In this document: one piece after another, positions 1-7,338 of the stretch | Numbering within the stretch: position 1 is the stretch's first letter | Layout: every line of letters starts with the position of its first letter | Position numbers and translations under genes: made by a program | Assembly: GCA_013298205.1 (NCBI GenBank) | Contig: JAAFJZ010000062.1 | Span: 1 to 10,306, forward strand | Source: Cytophagales bacterium | GTDB lineage: Bacteria; Bacteroidota; Bacteroidia; Cytophagales; UBA9547 | Direction: 5' to 3' | Length of the DNA: 10,306 nt | The notes under the pieces: model-generated | The model's database searches: none | Told to the model about the DNA's origin: nothing | Seen by the model: the letters and a program-made list of their open reading frames with translations, nothing else

Positions 1-1214
1 CAGGTACAAGTAGCCAACTAGACTCTTTGCAAACGCCTAAAAAAGTTGTTCCTTTTCGCACTTTCTCAGGTGAGCTATCAGAACAAAGAGTAATTTTGAC
101 AAGTAATATTAATAAAAAATTTAGTGCAAAAAGCTCTTTGAACATAGGAATGTATTTTCATAACATTGGCTTTAATTACAATAACGAATTTTATAACAGA
201 CCTTTAAATTTATACACGAAGTTAATTGATACCAAAGGATTAGCACAACTTTTAGAAATTTATACACAATGGCAATATAGAATTGGCTCTAGACTTACAA
301 TAAACTCTGGTTTGCATACACAAGTATTTTTGTACAATGGTACTCGTGCTATCGAACCCCGAATAGGAATGCGCTATTCTTTAAGAGCTAATCAATCTAT
401 CAATTTTGGGATCGGTATTCACAACCAACTCCAACCTTTATCTTTGTATTTTGCTGATACTAGATTAAACAATAGAACTTATATACAAACCAATAAAAAT
501 CTAGATTTTTCTACAAGTTACCATGCCATAATGGGTTATGATTGGTCTTTTGCACCAAATTGGCGTTTAAAAGCTGAAACTTATTTTCAATTGATTCAAA
601 ATGTTCCAGTAACCATGCGCCAATCTACATATTCTGTTCTCAATGCTGGTGCAAATTTTTTTATACCCATTGAGGATAGCTTACAAAATAAAGGTTCTGG
701 ATATAATTATGGCTTGGAGCTCACTTTAGAGAAATTTTACAGTAAGGGCTATTATATGTTAATGACCACGTCTTTATTTGAATCAAAATACAAAGGCAGT
801 GATGGCATAGAACGGAATACAGCTTTTAATGGGAATTTCGTAATCAATTTACTAGGAGGTAAAGAATTTAATCTTGGAAAAGGCTTCATTTTAGATTTTA
901 ATCTCAAACAGACTTTTGCAGGTGGAAGAAGATACATTCCAATCAATTTGGCAGCTTCAAAAGTTAATAAAAACGAAGTTTTAGATTATAATCAAGCCTT
1001 TGATCCTCAATTTAGACCTTATTTTAGATCGGATTTAAAAATAGGAATAAGAAAAGATACAAAAAAAATTACACATGAGTTTTCAGTTCAGATAAACAAC
1101 ATCTTAGACCAAGAAAATATCTTTAATCAAACATTTGATAGAACAAAGAGTGAAATCATAACCAATAATCAGCAAAAAAGACTAATTATACCTCAATATA
1201 GAATTTTATTTTAG
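1..1214 (+). CDS. TonB-dependent/outer-membrane receptor, C-terminal beta-barrel part (5' end outside window)
   Basis: The reading frame is open from the first base (first full codon at 3), so this is the 3' part of a larger gene; 403 residues are visible. The TTG at 27 is not a real start. The protein alternates aromatic and polar residues in many short strands, as in an outer-membrane beta-barrel (for example GIGIHNQLQPLSLYF and the YDWSF/WRLKAETYF strands). It ends in IPQYRILF, with the terminal phenylalanine expected of a BAM-complex targeting signal. The pattern fits the barrel of Bacteroidota TonB-dependent receptors with an N-terminal carboxypeptidase-like domain and plug, which take up large substrates across the outer membrane. 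The plug, TonB box and any SusD partner would lie upstream, so the substrate is unknown. It could also be a TonB-independent barrel of the OMP_b-brl_3 type. The barrel call is firm; the exact subfamily is not. Confidence 0.85.
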   Translation, partial: GTSSQLDSLQTPKKVVPFRTFSGELSEQRVILTSNINKKFSAKSSLNIGMYFHNIGFNYNNEFYNRPLNLYTKLIDTKGLAQLLEIYTQWQYRIGSRLTINSGLHTQVFLYNGTRAIEPRIGMRYSLRANQSINFGIGIHNQLQPLSLYFADTRLNNRTYIQTNKNLDFSTSYHAIMGYDWSFAPNWRLKAETYFQLIQNVPVTMRQSTYSVLNAGANFFIPIEDSLQNKGSGYNYGLELTLEKFYSKGYYMLMTTSLFESKYKGSDGIERNTAFNGNFVINLLGGKEFNLGKGFILDFNLKQTFAGGRRYIPINLAASKVNKNEVLDYNQAFDPQFRPYFRSDLKIGIRKDTKKITHEFSVQINNILDQENIFNQTFDRTKSEIITNNQQKRLIIPQYRILF

Positions 1215-1220
1215 ACTACT

Positions 1221-1262
1221 ATAACCAAAGCATTGAAACTTTTCATGCAAAGCTTTGGTTAT
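1221..1262 (+). terminator. Hairpin after the receptor gene
   Basis: An 11-bp perfect inverted repeat, ATAACCAAAGC (1221-1231) and GCTTTGGTTAT (1252-1262), encloses a 20-base loop and starts six bases after the receptor stop codon. The downstream sequence is only moderately T-rich, so this is a probable transcription end or 3' stabilising hairpin, not a textbook terminator. Confidence 0.6.
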
Positions 1263-1296
1263 ACCTTTCTATTCATAAAAAATATAAATTTCTATT

Positions 1297-1304
1297 TATA
1301 TTTG
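1297..1304 (+). promoter_or_regulatory. Candidate Bacteroidota -7 box of nfu
   Basis: TATATTTG matches the TAnnTTTG -7 consensus of the Bacteroidota primary sigma factor and lies 28 bases before the nfu start codon. No convincing TTG-type -33 element is seen at the expected distance, so the call rests on one box in AT-rich DNA. Confidence 0.35.
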
Positions 1305-1332
1305 TAAATAAATACCAAAACTCGATTTAAAC

Positions 1333-1911
1333 ATGGAAACTGCCGAAAAACCACTAATAGAAGTATATACAGAATCAAATCCTAACCCAGGTTCATTGAA
1401 ATTTGTAGTGAATATGGATTTGTATTTTGGCGGAAATATGGATTTTCCAGATGTTTTTTCAGCTAAGGAATGCCCAATCGCACAAGATTTATTCAAATTC
1501 AACTTTGTTAAACGGGTATTTATAGCAAGTAATTTTATTACCATCACCAAAGCTGATGAAGTAGAATGGTTTGAAATCAGCCCCATGATTAAAAGTTTTA
1601 TCAAGGGCTATTTGGAAGAAGGAAAACCTGTTTTTGTAAGCAAACCTGTTTCAGGCTCAGATGTAACTGAATACGATTCTGAAATTGTAATCAAAATCAA
1701 AACCATATTAGAAGAATATGTGCGCCCAGCTGTAGAATCAGATGGAGGTGCTATAACTTTTCGTTCCTTTCAAGATGGTATTGTAACCGTAAATTTGCAA
1801 GGTTCATGTAGCGGATGCCCCTCCTCTACTATTACCTTAAAAAATGGCATAGAAAACTTAATGACAAAAATGATTCCTGAAGTAAAATCTGTAATAGCTG
1901 AAGGAATTTAA
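1333..1911 (+). CDS. nfu: Nfu-type iron-sulfur cluster scaffold/carrier protein
   Basis: This 192-residue protein has the two-domain layout of Nfu proteins. Residues 7-95 match the Nfu N-terminal domain (IEVYTESNPNPGSLKFVV). Residues 115-191 match the NifU C-terminal domain, with YVRPAVESDGGAI and the cluster-binding pair Cys159-x-x-Cys162 in GSCSGCPSS. Two monomers bridge a [4Fe-4S] cluster through these cysteines and hand it to apo-proteins in the cytoplasm. Length and motif order are normal for the family and both cysteines are present, so it should be active. It appears to be a single-gene unit: a hairpin precedes it, a palindrome follows it, and the next gene is convergent. No other suf/isc gene is in the window. 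The ATG at 1333 is chosen because the Nfu_N domain starts a few residues later. Confidence 0.93.
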   Translation: METAEKPLIEVYTESNPNPGSLKFVVNMDLYFGGNMDFPDVFSAKECPIAQDLFKFNFVKRVFIASNFITITKADEVEWFEISPMIKSFIKGYLEEGKPVFVSKPVSGSDVTEYDSEIVIKIKTILEEYVRPAVESDGGAITFRSFQDGIVTVNLQGSCSGCPSSTITLKNGIENLMTKMIPEVKSVIAEGI

Positions 1912-1946
1912 GTAAAAAGCTTTTAAATTTATAGTATATTTTGAAG

Positions 1947-1978
1947 TCATTTAAAGAAAAATATTTTTCTTTAAATGA
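1947..1978. terminator. Bidirectional terminator, perfect 32-bp palindrome
   Basis: The 16-base arm TCATTTAAAGAAAAAT (1947-1962) is followed directly by its exact reverse complement (1963-1978). It lies between the convergent nfu (ends 1911) and LETM1-like (ends 1988) genes. Read from either side, the stem has an A-rich 5' arm and a U-rich 3' arm, so it can act as a terminator for both genes. Confidence 0.7.
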
Positions 1979-1987
1979 AAAACTAAA

Positions 1988-2290
1988 TTATTTCAAATCT
2001 AAAAAAGCGCTAGGATAGAAAATTTTTTTAGGTAAAAATCTAAAAATTAATGCTAAAATTAAACCTCCACAAGGGATTATAAAAATCAATAAAAGGGGTA
2101 TGATTTTACAAATATCTAAAATTTGATTAGTTACTTTTTTTTGTTCATCTGCCCCTAGTTGGTTAGAAAACGATTTTCTAATCAAAAAAATTAATTCCTT
2201 GCTTTCTTTAATTTCAATACCTAGACAGCTATAGAATTTTACTAAAAATGGGTAAACTCTTGTTTTGAAAAATAAAATTATTTTTTTCAT
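1988..2290 (-). CDS. Small LETM1-like membrane protein
   Basis: A 100-residue protein. Its second half reads as a compact LETM1-type segment: LGADEQKKVTNQILDI leads into IIPLLLIFIIPCGG, one hydrophobic stretch (about residues 63-86), then FLPKKIFYPSAF near the C-terminus. Eukaryotic LETM1 proteins share the scheme of a lysine-rich helix, a membrane segment with a conserved proline, and a terminal LPS[TA]F. Bacteroidota carry short proteins of this kind with an LPGG...ILPSxF pattern, whose role is unsettled; LETM1 in mitochondria is linked to cation/proton exchange and ribosome binding. Here the glycine pair is PCGG and the end motif is YPSAF. The lysine-rich N-terminal end is a short amphipathic segment and shows no cleavage site. 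Assignment is from remembered family patterns, so moderate. Confidence 0.6.
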   Translation of the reverse strand: MKKIILFFKTRVYPFLVKFYSCLGIEIKESKELIFLIRKSFSNQLGADEQKKVTNQILDICKIIPLLLIFIIPCGGLILALIFRFLPKKIFYPSAFLDLK

Positions 2291-2588
2291 TTTGTTAATA
2301 AAGAAAGCTACAAAAAAAAATAAACTCTTAATAAATTGATTATAAGCTATTTATAAGAAAAAATCAAACCTTTTTTGATAACAAACTATTCGATTTTTTT
2401 TGTAAAAATAAACATAAAAACAAATTGTTTTATTAAATATTCAAAATAGAATTTACAAATCAAATTGCGAATATTTTATGATTTAAAAACAAAGCAAAAA
2501 ATTAACTCAAAAACATTTTAAGTTTAAAAGCTAAAACCAAAATTTTAGAAAAGTATAATTAAATTTAAGGCGAAAAATAACAATAAAA
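2291..2588. other. AT-rich divergent intergenic region
   Basis: About 300 bases separate the divergent starts of the LETM1-like gene and the LRR-kinase gene, so promoters for both should lie here. I see no TAnnTTTG box with good spacing to either start. There is a weak hairpin ATCAAA/TTTGAT at 2363-2379 and long A and T runs. No RNA gene or small gene is supported. Confidence 0.5.
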
Positions 2589-3890
2589 ATGTTTGATACT
2601 TTACAAAAACTTAAATCTGGACAATTAAAAGGAGCTAAAGAACTCCGATTAAATGGTTTAGAAATTATAGATTTTCCGATAGAAATTTTAGAATTAGCCG
2701 AAACATTAACTTTGTTAGATTTATCAAACAATAGAATTTCAAGTTTACCAAAAGAATTTTCCTTATTAGTTGAATTAAAAATAGTGTTTTTATCTTTAAA
2801 TCAATTTGAAATTTTTCCCGAAGTTTTAGGACAATTGACTAAACTTGAAATGGTAGGATTTAAGTCAAATCAAATAAATTTTATATCTGAAAATGCACTT
2901 CCTCCAAAGCTAAAATGGCTAATATTAACTCATAATCAGTTAAGTCAATTGCCAAAATCGATAGGATCAAAAAACAGACTTCAAAAATGTATGTTAGCCG
3001 GTAACAATTTAACTTCTTTGCCAGAAGAAATGAAAAACTGTGTTAATTTGGAGCTTTTACGTATTTCCGCCAATCGCTTAAACGCTCTTCCAGAATGGAT
3101 TTGGAATTTGCCACGATTAACCTGGTTGGCATATAGCAGCAATAATTTTAATTCTAATTTTGAAAATTTTGACTCTATAAAAACTTATGCCTGGGAAAGT
3201 TTTGGTATAGAAAACCAATTGGGCGAAGGCGCTTCTGGTGTTATTTCAAAAGCAACTTTTAAAACTAAAAATATAGCTGTAGCGATAAAAGTTTTTAAAG
3301 GTGAAGTAACTAGTGATGGACTACCTAAAAATGAAATGATAGCAGCCATTCATGCGGGTATACACCCTAATTTGATAAGAATTACCGGCAAAATAATGAA
3401 TCATCCACAACAAAAAGATGGATTAGTGATGGAGCTTTTAAGCCCAAATTTTTATAATTTAGCAGAGCCTCCAACTTTTGAAACTTGTACAAGAGATGTT
3501 TTTAAAAAAGAAATTAAATACTCATTAGCTCAAGTAATAATAATCATAAAACAAGTAGCCGAAGCTTGTTTTTGGTTGCATTCAAAAAAAGTTTTACATG
3601 GAGATTTGTATGCACATAATATCTTAATAGATCAAAATCTGAACACCAAAATTAGTGATTTTGGTGCAGCGACAATCTACAAAGAGAATAGTTTAAATCA
3701 TGAAAAACTGGAAGTTAGGGCTTGGGGATGTTTATTAGAAGATTTATTAGAAAACACAGTAGAAAAAAACAATATAAATCTTGAAATTTTAAATGAAATG
3801 ATAAAATTAAAAACTGATTGTTTGCACGAAAAAATAACACGAAGACCAAGTTTTGATTATATTTTAAAAACGATAGATAGATTAATTTAA
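2589..3890 (+). CDS. Leucine-rich-repeat protein kinase
   Basis: A 433-residue cytoplasmic protein with two parts and no signal peptide or membrane helix. Residues 14-190 hold about seven leucine-rich repeats of the short bacterial LxxLxLSxNxxxxLP type (LTLLDLSNNRISSLP, LKWLILTHNQLSQLP). Residues 205-433 form a Ser/Thr kinase-like domain: glycine loop LGEGASG at 211-217, lysine K234 in VAIK, a likely helix-C glutamate E249, catalytic loop HGDLYAHN at 337-344 (D339, N344) and DFG at 357-359. All catalytic residues are present. The arginine of HRD is glycine, and only about 17 residues lie between DFG and the helix-F segment VRAWGCLLEDLL, so the activation segment is very short and no APE motif is seen. 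I recall similar LRR-kinase fusions with HGDLYAHN in Proteobacteria and Bacteroidota, with unknown targets. The LRRs probably bind the ligand or substrate. No phosphatase or effector gene is adjacent. Confidence 0.88.
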   Translation: MFDTLQKLKSGQLKGAKELRLNGLEIIDFPIEILELAETLTLLDLSNNRISSLPKEFSLLVELKIVFLSLNQFEIFPEVLGQLTKLEMVGFKSNQINFISENALPPKLKWLILTHNQLSQLPKSIGSKNRLQKCMLAGNNLTSLPEEMKNCVNLELLRISANRLNALPEWIWNLPRLTWLAYSSNNFNSNFENFDSIKTYAWESFGIENQLGEGASGVISKATFKTKNIAVAIKVFKGEVTSDGLPKNEMIAAIHAGIHPNLIRITGKIMNHPQQKDGLVMELLSPNFYNLAEPPTFETCTRDVFKKEIKYSLAQVIIIIKQVAEACFWLHSKKVLHGDLYAHNILIDQNLNTKISDFGAATIYKENSLNHEKLEVRAWGCLLEDLLENTVEKNNINLEILNEMIKLKTDCLHEKITRRPSFDYILKTIDRLI

Positions 3891-4183
3891 ACAAAAAAAA
3901 TTGAAAGAAAAAAAACAGAATAACAAAATTTTAGAAACTAAATTAAGAGTTGAAAGAAAATATGATAAAGAGAGTGATTCGTAAAGCCAAAAACGAATCA
4001 TAAACTATTGAACAAAAATGTAGCTAATGTTTTGCATATAAATCAAAAAAAGATAGTTTTTGAAAATTAAGAACAAAACAATATTCTTGAGAACAAATTT
4101 GCTTTTTAAAAAATTAAAAAACATACTTAAATATTTTACTTCATTTGAAAACCCAAAAACTAAATTTTAGCGTATAAAATATT
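3891..4183. other. AT-rich intergenic region with a small hairpin
   Basis: This 293-base gap holds no supported gene. The clearest structure is the inverted repeat TGATTCGT (3975-3982) / ACGAATCA (3993-4000) around a 10-base loop, not followed by a T run. It could serve as a weak 3' end for the LRR-kinase transcript. The stretch at 3922-3938 resembles one upstream of the kinase gene. Confidence 0.45.
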
Positions 4184-4396
4184 ATGTTAGAAATATTCTT
4201 TGTTTCAGTATTTTTTATAGTCCTTGTTGTTTTGTTCATATTGTATATACTACCAGTTGTCTTAAACGCAATTACAATTATTTTAATGCTTCCAGTAGGG
4301 CTTTATGGTCAAAGAAATAAAAGCAAATTGCATCTTTTTAACTTTTATCTTTATTCATTTTTGTATTTGGTAATTGGTCTAGTTATTTTTTGTTAA
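4184..4396 (+). CDS. Hypothetical small membrane protein, two predicted helices
   Basis: An unrecognised 70-residue protein. It is almost wholly hydrophobic: residues 3-38 form one long or broken membrane segment (FFVSVFFIVLVVLFILYILP), then a short charged loop GQRNKSKLHL (about 42-51), then a second segment (52-70) ending in cysteine. The positive loop suggests that both termini face the periplasm and the loop faces the cytoplasm. No family motif is visible. It lies between the LRR-kinase and histidine kinase genes, about 290-310 bases from each, so it is probably its own unit. There is no ribosome site to support the ATG, which is normal here. It may be a real small gene or a chance AT-rich frame. 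Confidence 0.45.
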   Translation: MLEIFFVSVFFIVLVVLFILYILPVVLNAITIILMLPVGLYGQRNKSKLHLFNFYLYSFLYLVIGLVIFC

Positions 4397-4705
4397 ATTA
4401 TTATACTTCAACTTCAAAAGGATAAAATTAATTCGTATGTTCATTTTGCTGAGATGGGCTCTTAAGATATCACATAGGCAGAATTAAGCTTTTTTAAGTA
4501 AATTTTTAAAAACTGGCTAGTTATTTTTTGATTATGTATGCAAAAATCAAAATTCACTTTTCACAATAACTTATAACGAAAAAAATATTTACAAAATCCT
4601 TGTTTAACCATTTCGAAAAAAAAATAAACAAATAAAAATAATTAAATCAATTCTCAATATTTTTATATATTTTTGTAAATATTTTAATGTTGTACCCCGT
4701 ACAAT
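4397..4705. other. AT-rich intergenic region upstream of the histidine kinase
   Basis: A 309-base non-coding stretch. It contains a weak inverted repeat TTTTGATT (4526-4533) / AATCAAAA (4545-4552) around 11 bases, a candidate -7 box at 4668-4675, and the palindrome at 4690-4704 next to the start codon. A 16-codon frame begins at 4438 but has nothing to support it. No RNA gene was recognised. Confidence 0.5.
4668..4675 (+). promoter_or_regulatory. Candidate Bacteroidota -7 box of the histidine kinase gene
   Basis: TATTTTTG fits TAnnTTTG and lies 30 bases before the start codon, nearly the same spacing as the box upstream of nfu. A -33 TTG element is not evident. If real, transcription would begin just before the inverted repeat at 4690-4704. 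Confidence 0.35.
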
Positions 4706-4707
4706 AT
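4687..4707 (+). promoter_or_regulatory. Inverted repeat covering the histidine kinase start codon
   Basis: TTGTAC-CCC-GTACAA (4690-4704) is a perfect 6-bp inverted repeat with a three-base centre. In RNA the stem extends through a G-U pair (4689/4705) and two A-U pairs (4687-4688 with 4706-4707), drawing the first two bases of the ATG into a 9-pair stem. It could be an operator for a dimeric regulator or a hairpin that limits translation initiation. Confidence 0.5.
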
Positions 4708-6112
4708 GAAACGCAAAGAAGCTAAGTTAAAATTATATATAAAGAATCAAGCAAAAAGCATACATGAACTCATGTGCTTGATGTGTATAATTATATTTCC
4801 ATTTTTCGCGTTTTTTGATTTACAAACCATTCGAAAAGAATATTACTGGCAAGTTACCACCGTTCGACTAAGTATAAGTCTTGTAATGCTTATTTGGCTC
4901 TTAATCCAAAAAAAATACAAGACAAACGAACTTTATTTAACCCTTTTCTCCACCTGTTCTGTAACATGGTTTTGCTGTTGGGCTTGTGTTTTGGGTCAAA
5001 ATGAATTTTTATATCAACAGAATCTAGCATGCAGTACAATATTTTTAGCAGCGTCATTATTTTTGCTTTGGCACTATATTTATTCTATAATAGTTGTGAT
5101 TTCAGCAATTTTATCTTATATAATATTCGTTTTAAATTATCAACATTTCTCTATAGAATTTGCAATTATGGAAGGAGGTTCAACTCTGCTTTCTATGATG
5201 CTATTGCACCCAGTGATAATTTATTTTAGGTATAATTCTTACAAAAGAGAGTGCTTTTTAAAAAATAAGCTAATTGAATCTAATGCTGAACTTCATGAAA
5301 GAAAAGAAAAATCAGATTTAGATAACTTAAACTTAAAAGAGGCAAGAATAAGCTTAAAAGTTGCAAATGAACAATTAAGCCAAACTAACCAAGAACTTGA
5401 GAACCAAGTAAAAATAAGAACACAAACATTAGAAAACACAAATTTAGAACTTGAAAAAGCTTTAAGTGATTTGGATAGATTTTTGTATATTTCTTACCAT
5501 GATATAAAAGGACCAATAGCTCGACTCAGAGGATTGGCTAATTTATTAAAGTCTGGTAATGAAAATATTAACCTGAATGACCTAGAAAAAAGATTTAAAA
5601 AAACATTGGACGAAATGGAGCTTTTGATATCCAAATTGGCAAAGTTAAATGAAATAAGCAAACTTAAAATCAAGCCTGAATCAATTGATTTATTAGATTT
5701 TTTTGAAAATATTATTGAATCTAAATTTCTAAATAAAAACAACTTTGAATTAAAAATCCCTCAAAACTTATATATCAACACAGATAGATACATATTAAGT
5801 TTCACAATTAACTTATTAATAGAAAATAGCTTCAAATTTGCTGATACTTCAAGGGAGCTAAAAATATTGGTATTGATAAATAATAAAAAAAACAATATTG
5901 AACTAGTTATTCAAGATAATGGGTTAGGAATAGACCAGGATTTGCTTGACAAAATTTTTGTAATGTTTTACCGTGGAAATGAAAAATCAAGTGGAATGGG
6001 GCTAGGCTTGTATTTTGTAAAAAAATCTTTAGAGAAAATATCAGCAAAAGTTGAAATAGAAAGTAAAGTAGATGAATTTACTAGGGTAAAAATATTGATA
6101 CCCAATTTGTAG
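4706..6112 (+). CDS. Membrane-bound sensor histidine kinase (orphan)
   Basis: A 468-residue protein. Residues 22-175 contain about six hydrophobic segments (near 22-38, 52-68, 76-96, 107-123, 127-145, 158-174) with little room for a periplasmic domain, so sensing is probably within or near the inner membrane. Residues 184-257 are a charged coiled coil (LSQTNQELENQVKIRTQTLE). The transmitter follows: H-box FLYISYHDIKGPIARLRG with phospho-acceptor His265, N-box LLIENSFKFA with Asn374, G1 box DNGLGI at 404-409, F-box IFVMFYRG, and G2 box SGMGLGL at 429-435. All catalytic motifs are intact, so autophosphorylation is expected. No receiver domain is fused and no response regulator gene lies in the window, so its partner must be elsewhere. 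The H-box resembles those of Bacteroidota HisKA kinases. The ATG at 4706 precedes the first membrane segment with a positive N-terminus (MKRKEAKLK), which supports this start. The input signal is unknown. Confidence 0.92.
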   Translation: MKRKEAKLKLYIKNQAKSIHELMCLMCIIIFPFFAFFDLQTIRKEYYWQVTTVRLSISLVMLIWLLIQKKYKTNELYLTLFSTCSVTWFCCWACVLGQNEFLYQQNLACSTIFLAASLFLLWHYIYSIIVVISAILSYIIFVLNYQHFSIEFAIMEGGSTLLSMMLLHPVIIYFRYNSYKRECFLKNKLIESNAELHERKEKSDLDNLNLKEARISLKVANEQLSQTNQELENQVKIRTQTLENTNLELEKALSDLDRFLYISYHDIKGPIARLRGLANLLKSGNENINLNDLEKRFKKTLDEMELLISKLAKLNEISKLKIKPESIDLLDFFENIIESKFLNKNNFELKIPQNLYINTDRYILSFTINLLIENSFKFADTSRELKILVLINNKKNNIELVIQDNGLGIDQDLLDKIFVMFYRGNEKSSGMGLGLYFVKKSLEKISAKVEIESKVDEFTRVKILIPNL

Positions 6113-6242
6113 AAAACTTCTCTATATATGAATTCAAATTCCTTAGATTAAGTTATTACTTGAATCCTGGAGATTACGACATTGATTTATAATATTTGAT
6201 TAAAAAAAGCAAAATACATATAACTAATAGGTTATTAGCCAG

Positions 6243-6250
6243 TATTTTTG
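6243..6250 (+). promoter_or_regulatory. Candidate -7 box upstream of the ATPase/TOPRIM-like pair
   Basis: TATTTTTG matches TAnnTTTG 67 bases before the ATPase start. A shorter near-match, TATTTTG at 6292-6298, lies closer to the ATG. Neither has a clear -33 partner, so the exact promoter is uncertain, but the 205-base gap after the histidine kinase suggests the pair has its own. Confidence 0.25.
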
Positions 6251-6317
6251 GTTAAGAAAAGTGTTTTGTAAAAATTTTAAAAAAAATATCATATTTTGCA
6301 AAACATAAACAGCCTAT

Positions 6318-7328
6318 ATGTTACACCATACCCAGTACATTAAAATTTCAAATTATAAGTCTATTCGTAATGTAGAATTTGAAACCAATAAAGTTAATGT
6401 TTTTATTGGCAGACCTAATGTGGGCAAATCTAATATACTAGAAGCTATCTCACTGCTTAATTTAAGCAATTCATCCGACAGTTCCTTATTGGGAAAAGGT
6501 GTAATTAGATACAAGAATTTAAAAAATTTATTTTATAATAATCATGTGAATCATGAGATTACAGTTGAAAGTTCTTTTGCAAACGTAATACTCAAAAAAA
6601 CAGAAAATAATCCGGTAGGCTTTGAGTACATTTTCTCAAAAAGTGCTAAAGATTATATTGCGGGAAAAGATTTTACAAAAATATTTTTAGATATGTATGG
6701 GGTTTTAAAGCAAAATTACCACTCAGACAATCTTTTAATCTGCCCAGTAAAGTTCTATGTGTTTGAGAAAAACCAAGAAGAAATAGAGGAATTTCAAACT
6801 GGCAAATGTTTATTTAATCCTTTTGGGAAAAATTTAGTTTATATTCTGGATACATTTCCACTACTAGCTGAAATATTTCAAGATTACCTTAGTGAATATA
6901 ATTTAGAATTTCTTATCCACAGAGATGGAGGCAATGATTCATTAGAAATTCAAAAAAGAGAAGGAAAATATGTTTATAAATATCCATATTCATCTATTGC
7001 AGACACTTTACAAAGAATCATTTTTCATTTAGCGGCTATCATTTCCAATAAAAACGCTCTTATTTTATTTGAAGAACCCGAATCCCATTGTTTCCCTTCT
7101 TACATTCAAGATTTGGCTGAAAAAATAATTGAGGACTCGAGCAATCAATTTTTCATTACCACCCATAGCCCTTTTATACTGAATCCATTAATTGAAAACA
7201 TGGACTTAGATAAATTAAATGTGTATAAAGTTGATTACCAAAATAATGAGTCAATACTCACAAAGTTCTCAAAAGACGAGCTTTGTAATATACTCAGCTA
7301 TGGCAAAGATATTTTCTCTAGGGTCTAG
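6318..7328 (+). CDS. OLD/AAA15-type ABC-fold ATPase
   Basis: A 336-residue soluble ATPase of the group annotated AAA_15/AAA_21, related to the ATPase half of OLD-family nucleases. It starts with the typical strand ...YIKISNYKSIRNVEF and then Walker A GRPNVGKSN at 31-39 (K37, S38). An insert of roughly 190 residues separates this from the C-terminal half. That half has a signature-like helix start YSSIADTLQR at 224-233, Walker B LILFEEPES at 248-256 (glutamates 252 and 253, the EEPE form usual in this group) and the histidine switch TTHSPFIL at 281-288. All nucleotide-binding elements are present. There is no C-terminal TOPRIM domain, unlike OLD or GajA; the next gene, ten bases on, carries TOPRIM-like motifs. 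The arrangement resembles two-gene ATPase-effector modules. Known relatives act in phage defence, DNA repair or unknown roles. Which applies here is inference. Confidence 0.85.
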   Translation: MLHHTQYIKISNYKSIRNVEFETNKVNVFIGRPNVGKSNILEAISLLNLSNSSDSSLLGKGVIRYKNLKNLFYNNHVNHEITVESSFANVILKKTENNPVGFEYIFSKSAKDYIAGKDFTKIFLDMYGVLKQNYHSDNLLICPVKFYVFEKNQEEIEEFQTGKCLFNPFGKNLVYILDTFPLLAEIFQDYLSEYNLEFLIHRDGGNDSLEIQKREGKYVYKYPYSSIADTLQRIIFHLAAIISNKNALILFEEPESHCFPSYIQDLAEKIIEDSSNQFFITTHSPFILNPLIENMDLDKLNVYKVDYQNNESILTKFSKDELCNILSYGKDIFSRV

Positions 7329-7338
7329 TTGTTAAAAA

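Noticed and set aside
1296..1604. 102-codon open frame on the minus strand
   Set aside because: It lies over the nfu coding region, whose domain and cysteine motifs are unmistakable.
3975..4000. Inverted repeat as a tRNA or riboswitch stem
   Set aside because: It is a lone 8-bp stem with no other arms, no T-loop sequence and no conserved riboswitch core.
4438..4488. 16-codon frame as a leader peptide
   Set aside because: It has no attenuator-like hairpin pair, no codon bias and lies more than 200 bases from the next gene.
5494..5742. 82-codon minus-strand frame, and a 66-codon plus-strand frame at 5029-5229
   Set aside because: Both lie wholly inside the histidine kinase gene in other frames and show no recognisable protein features.
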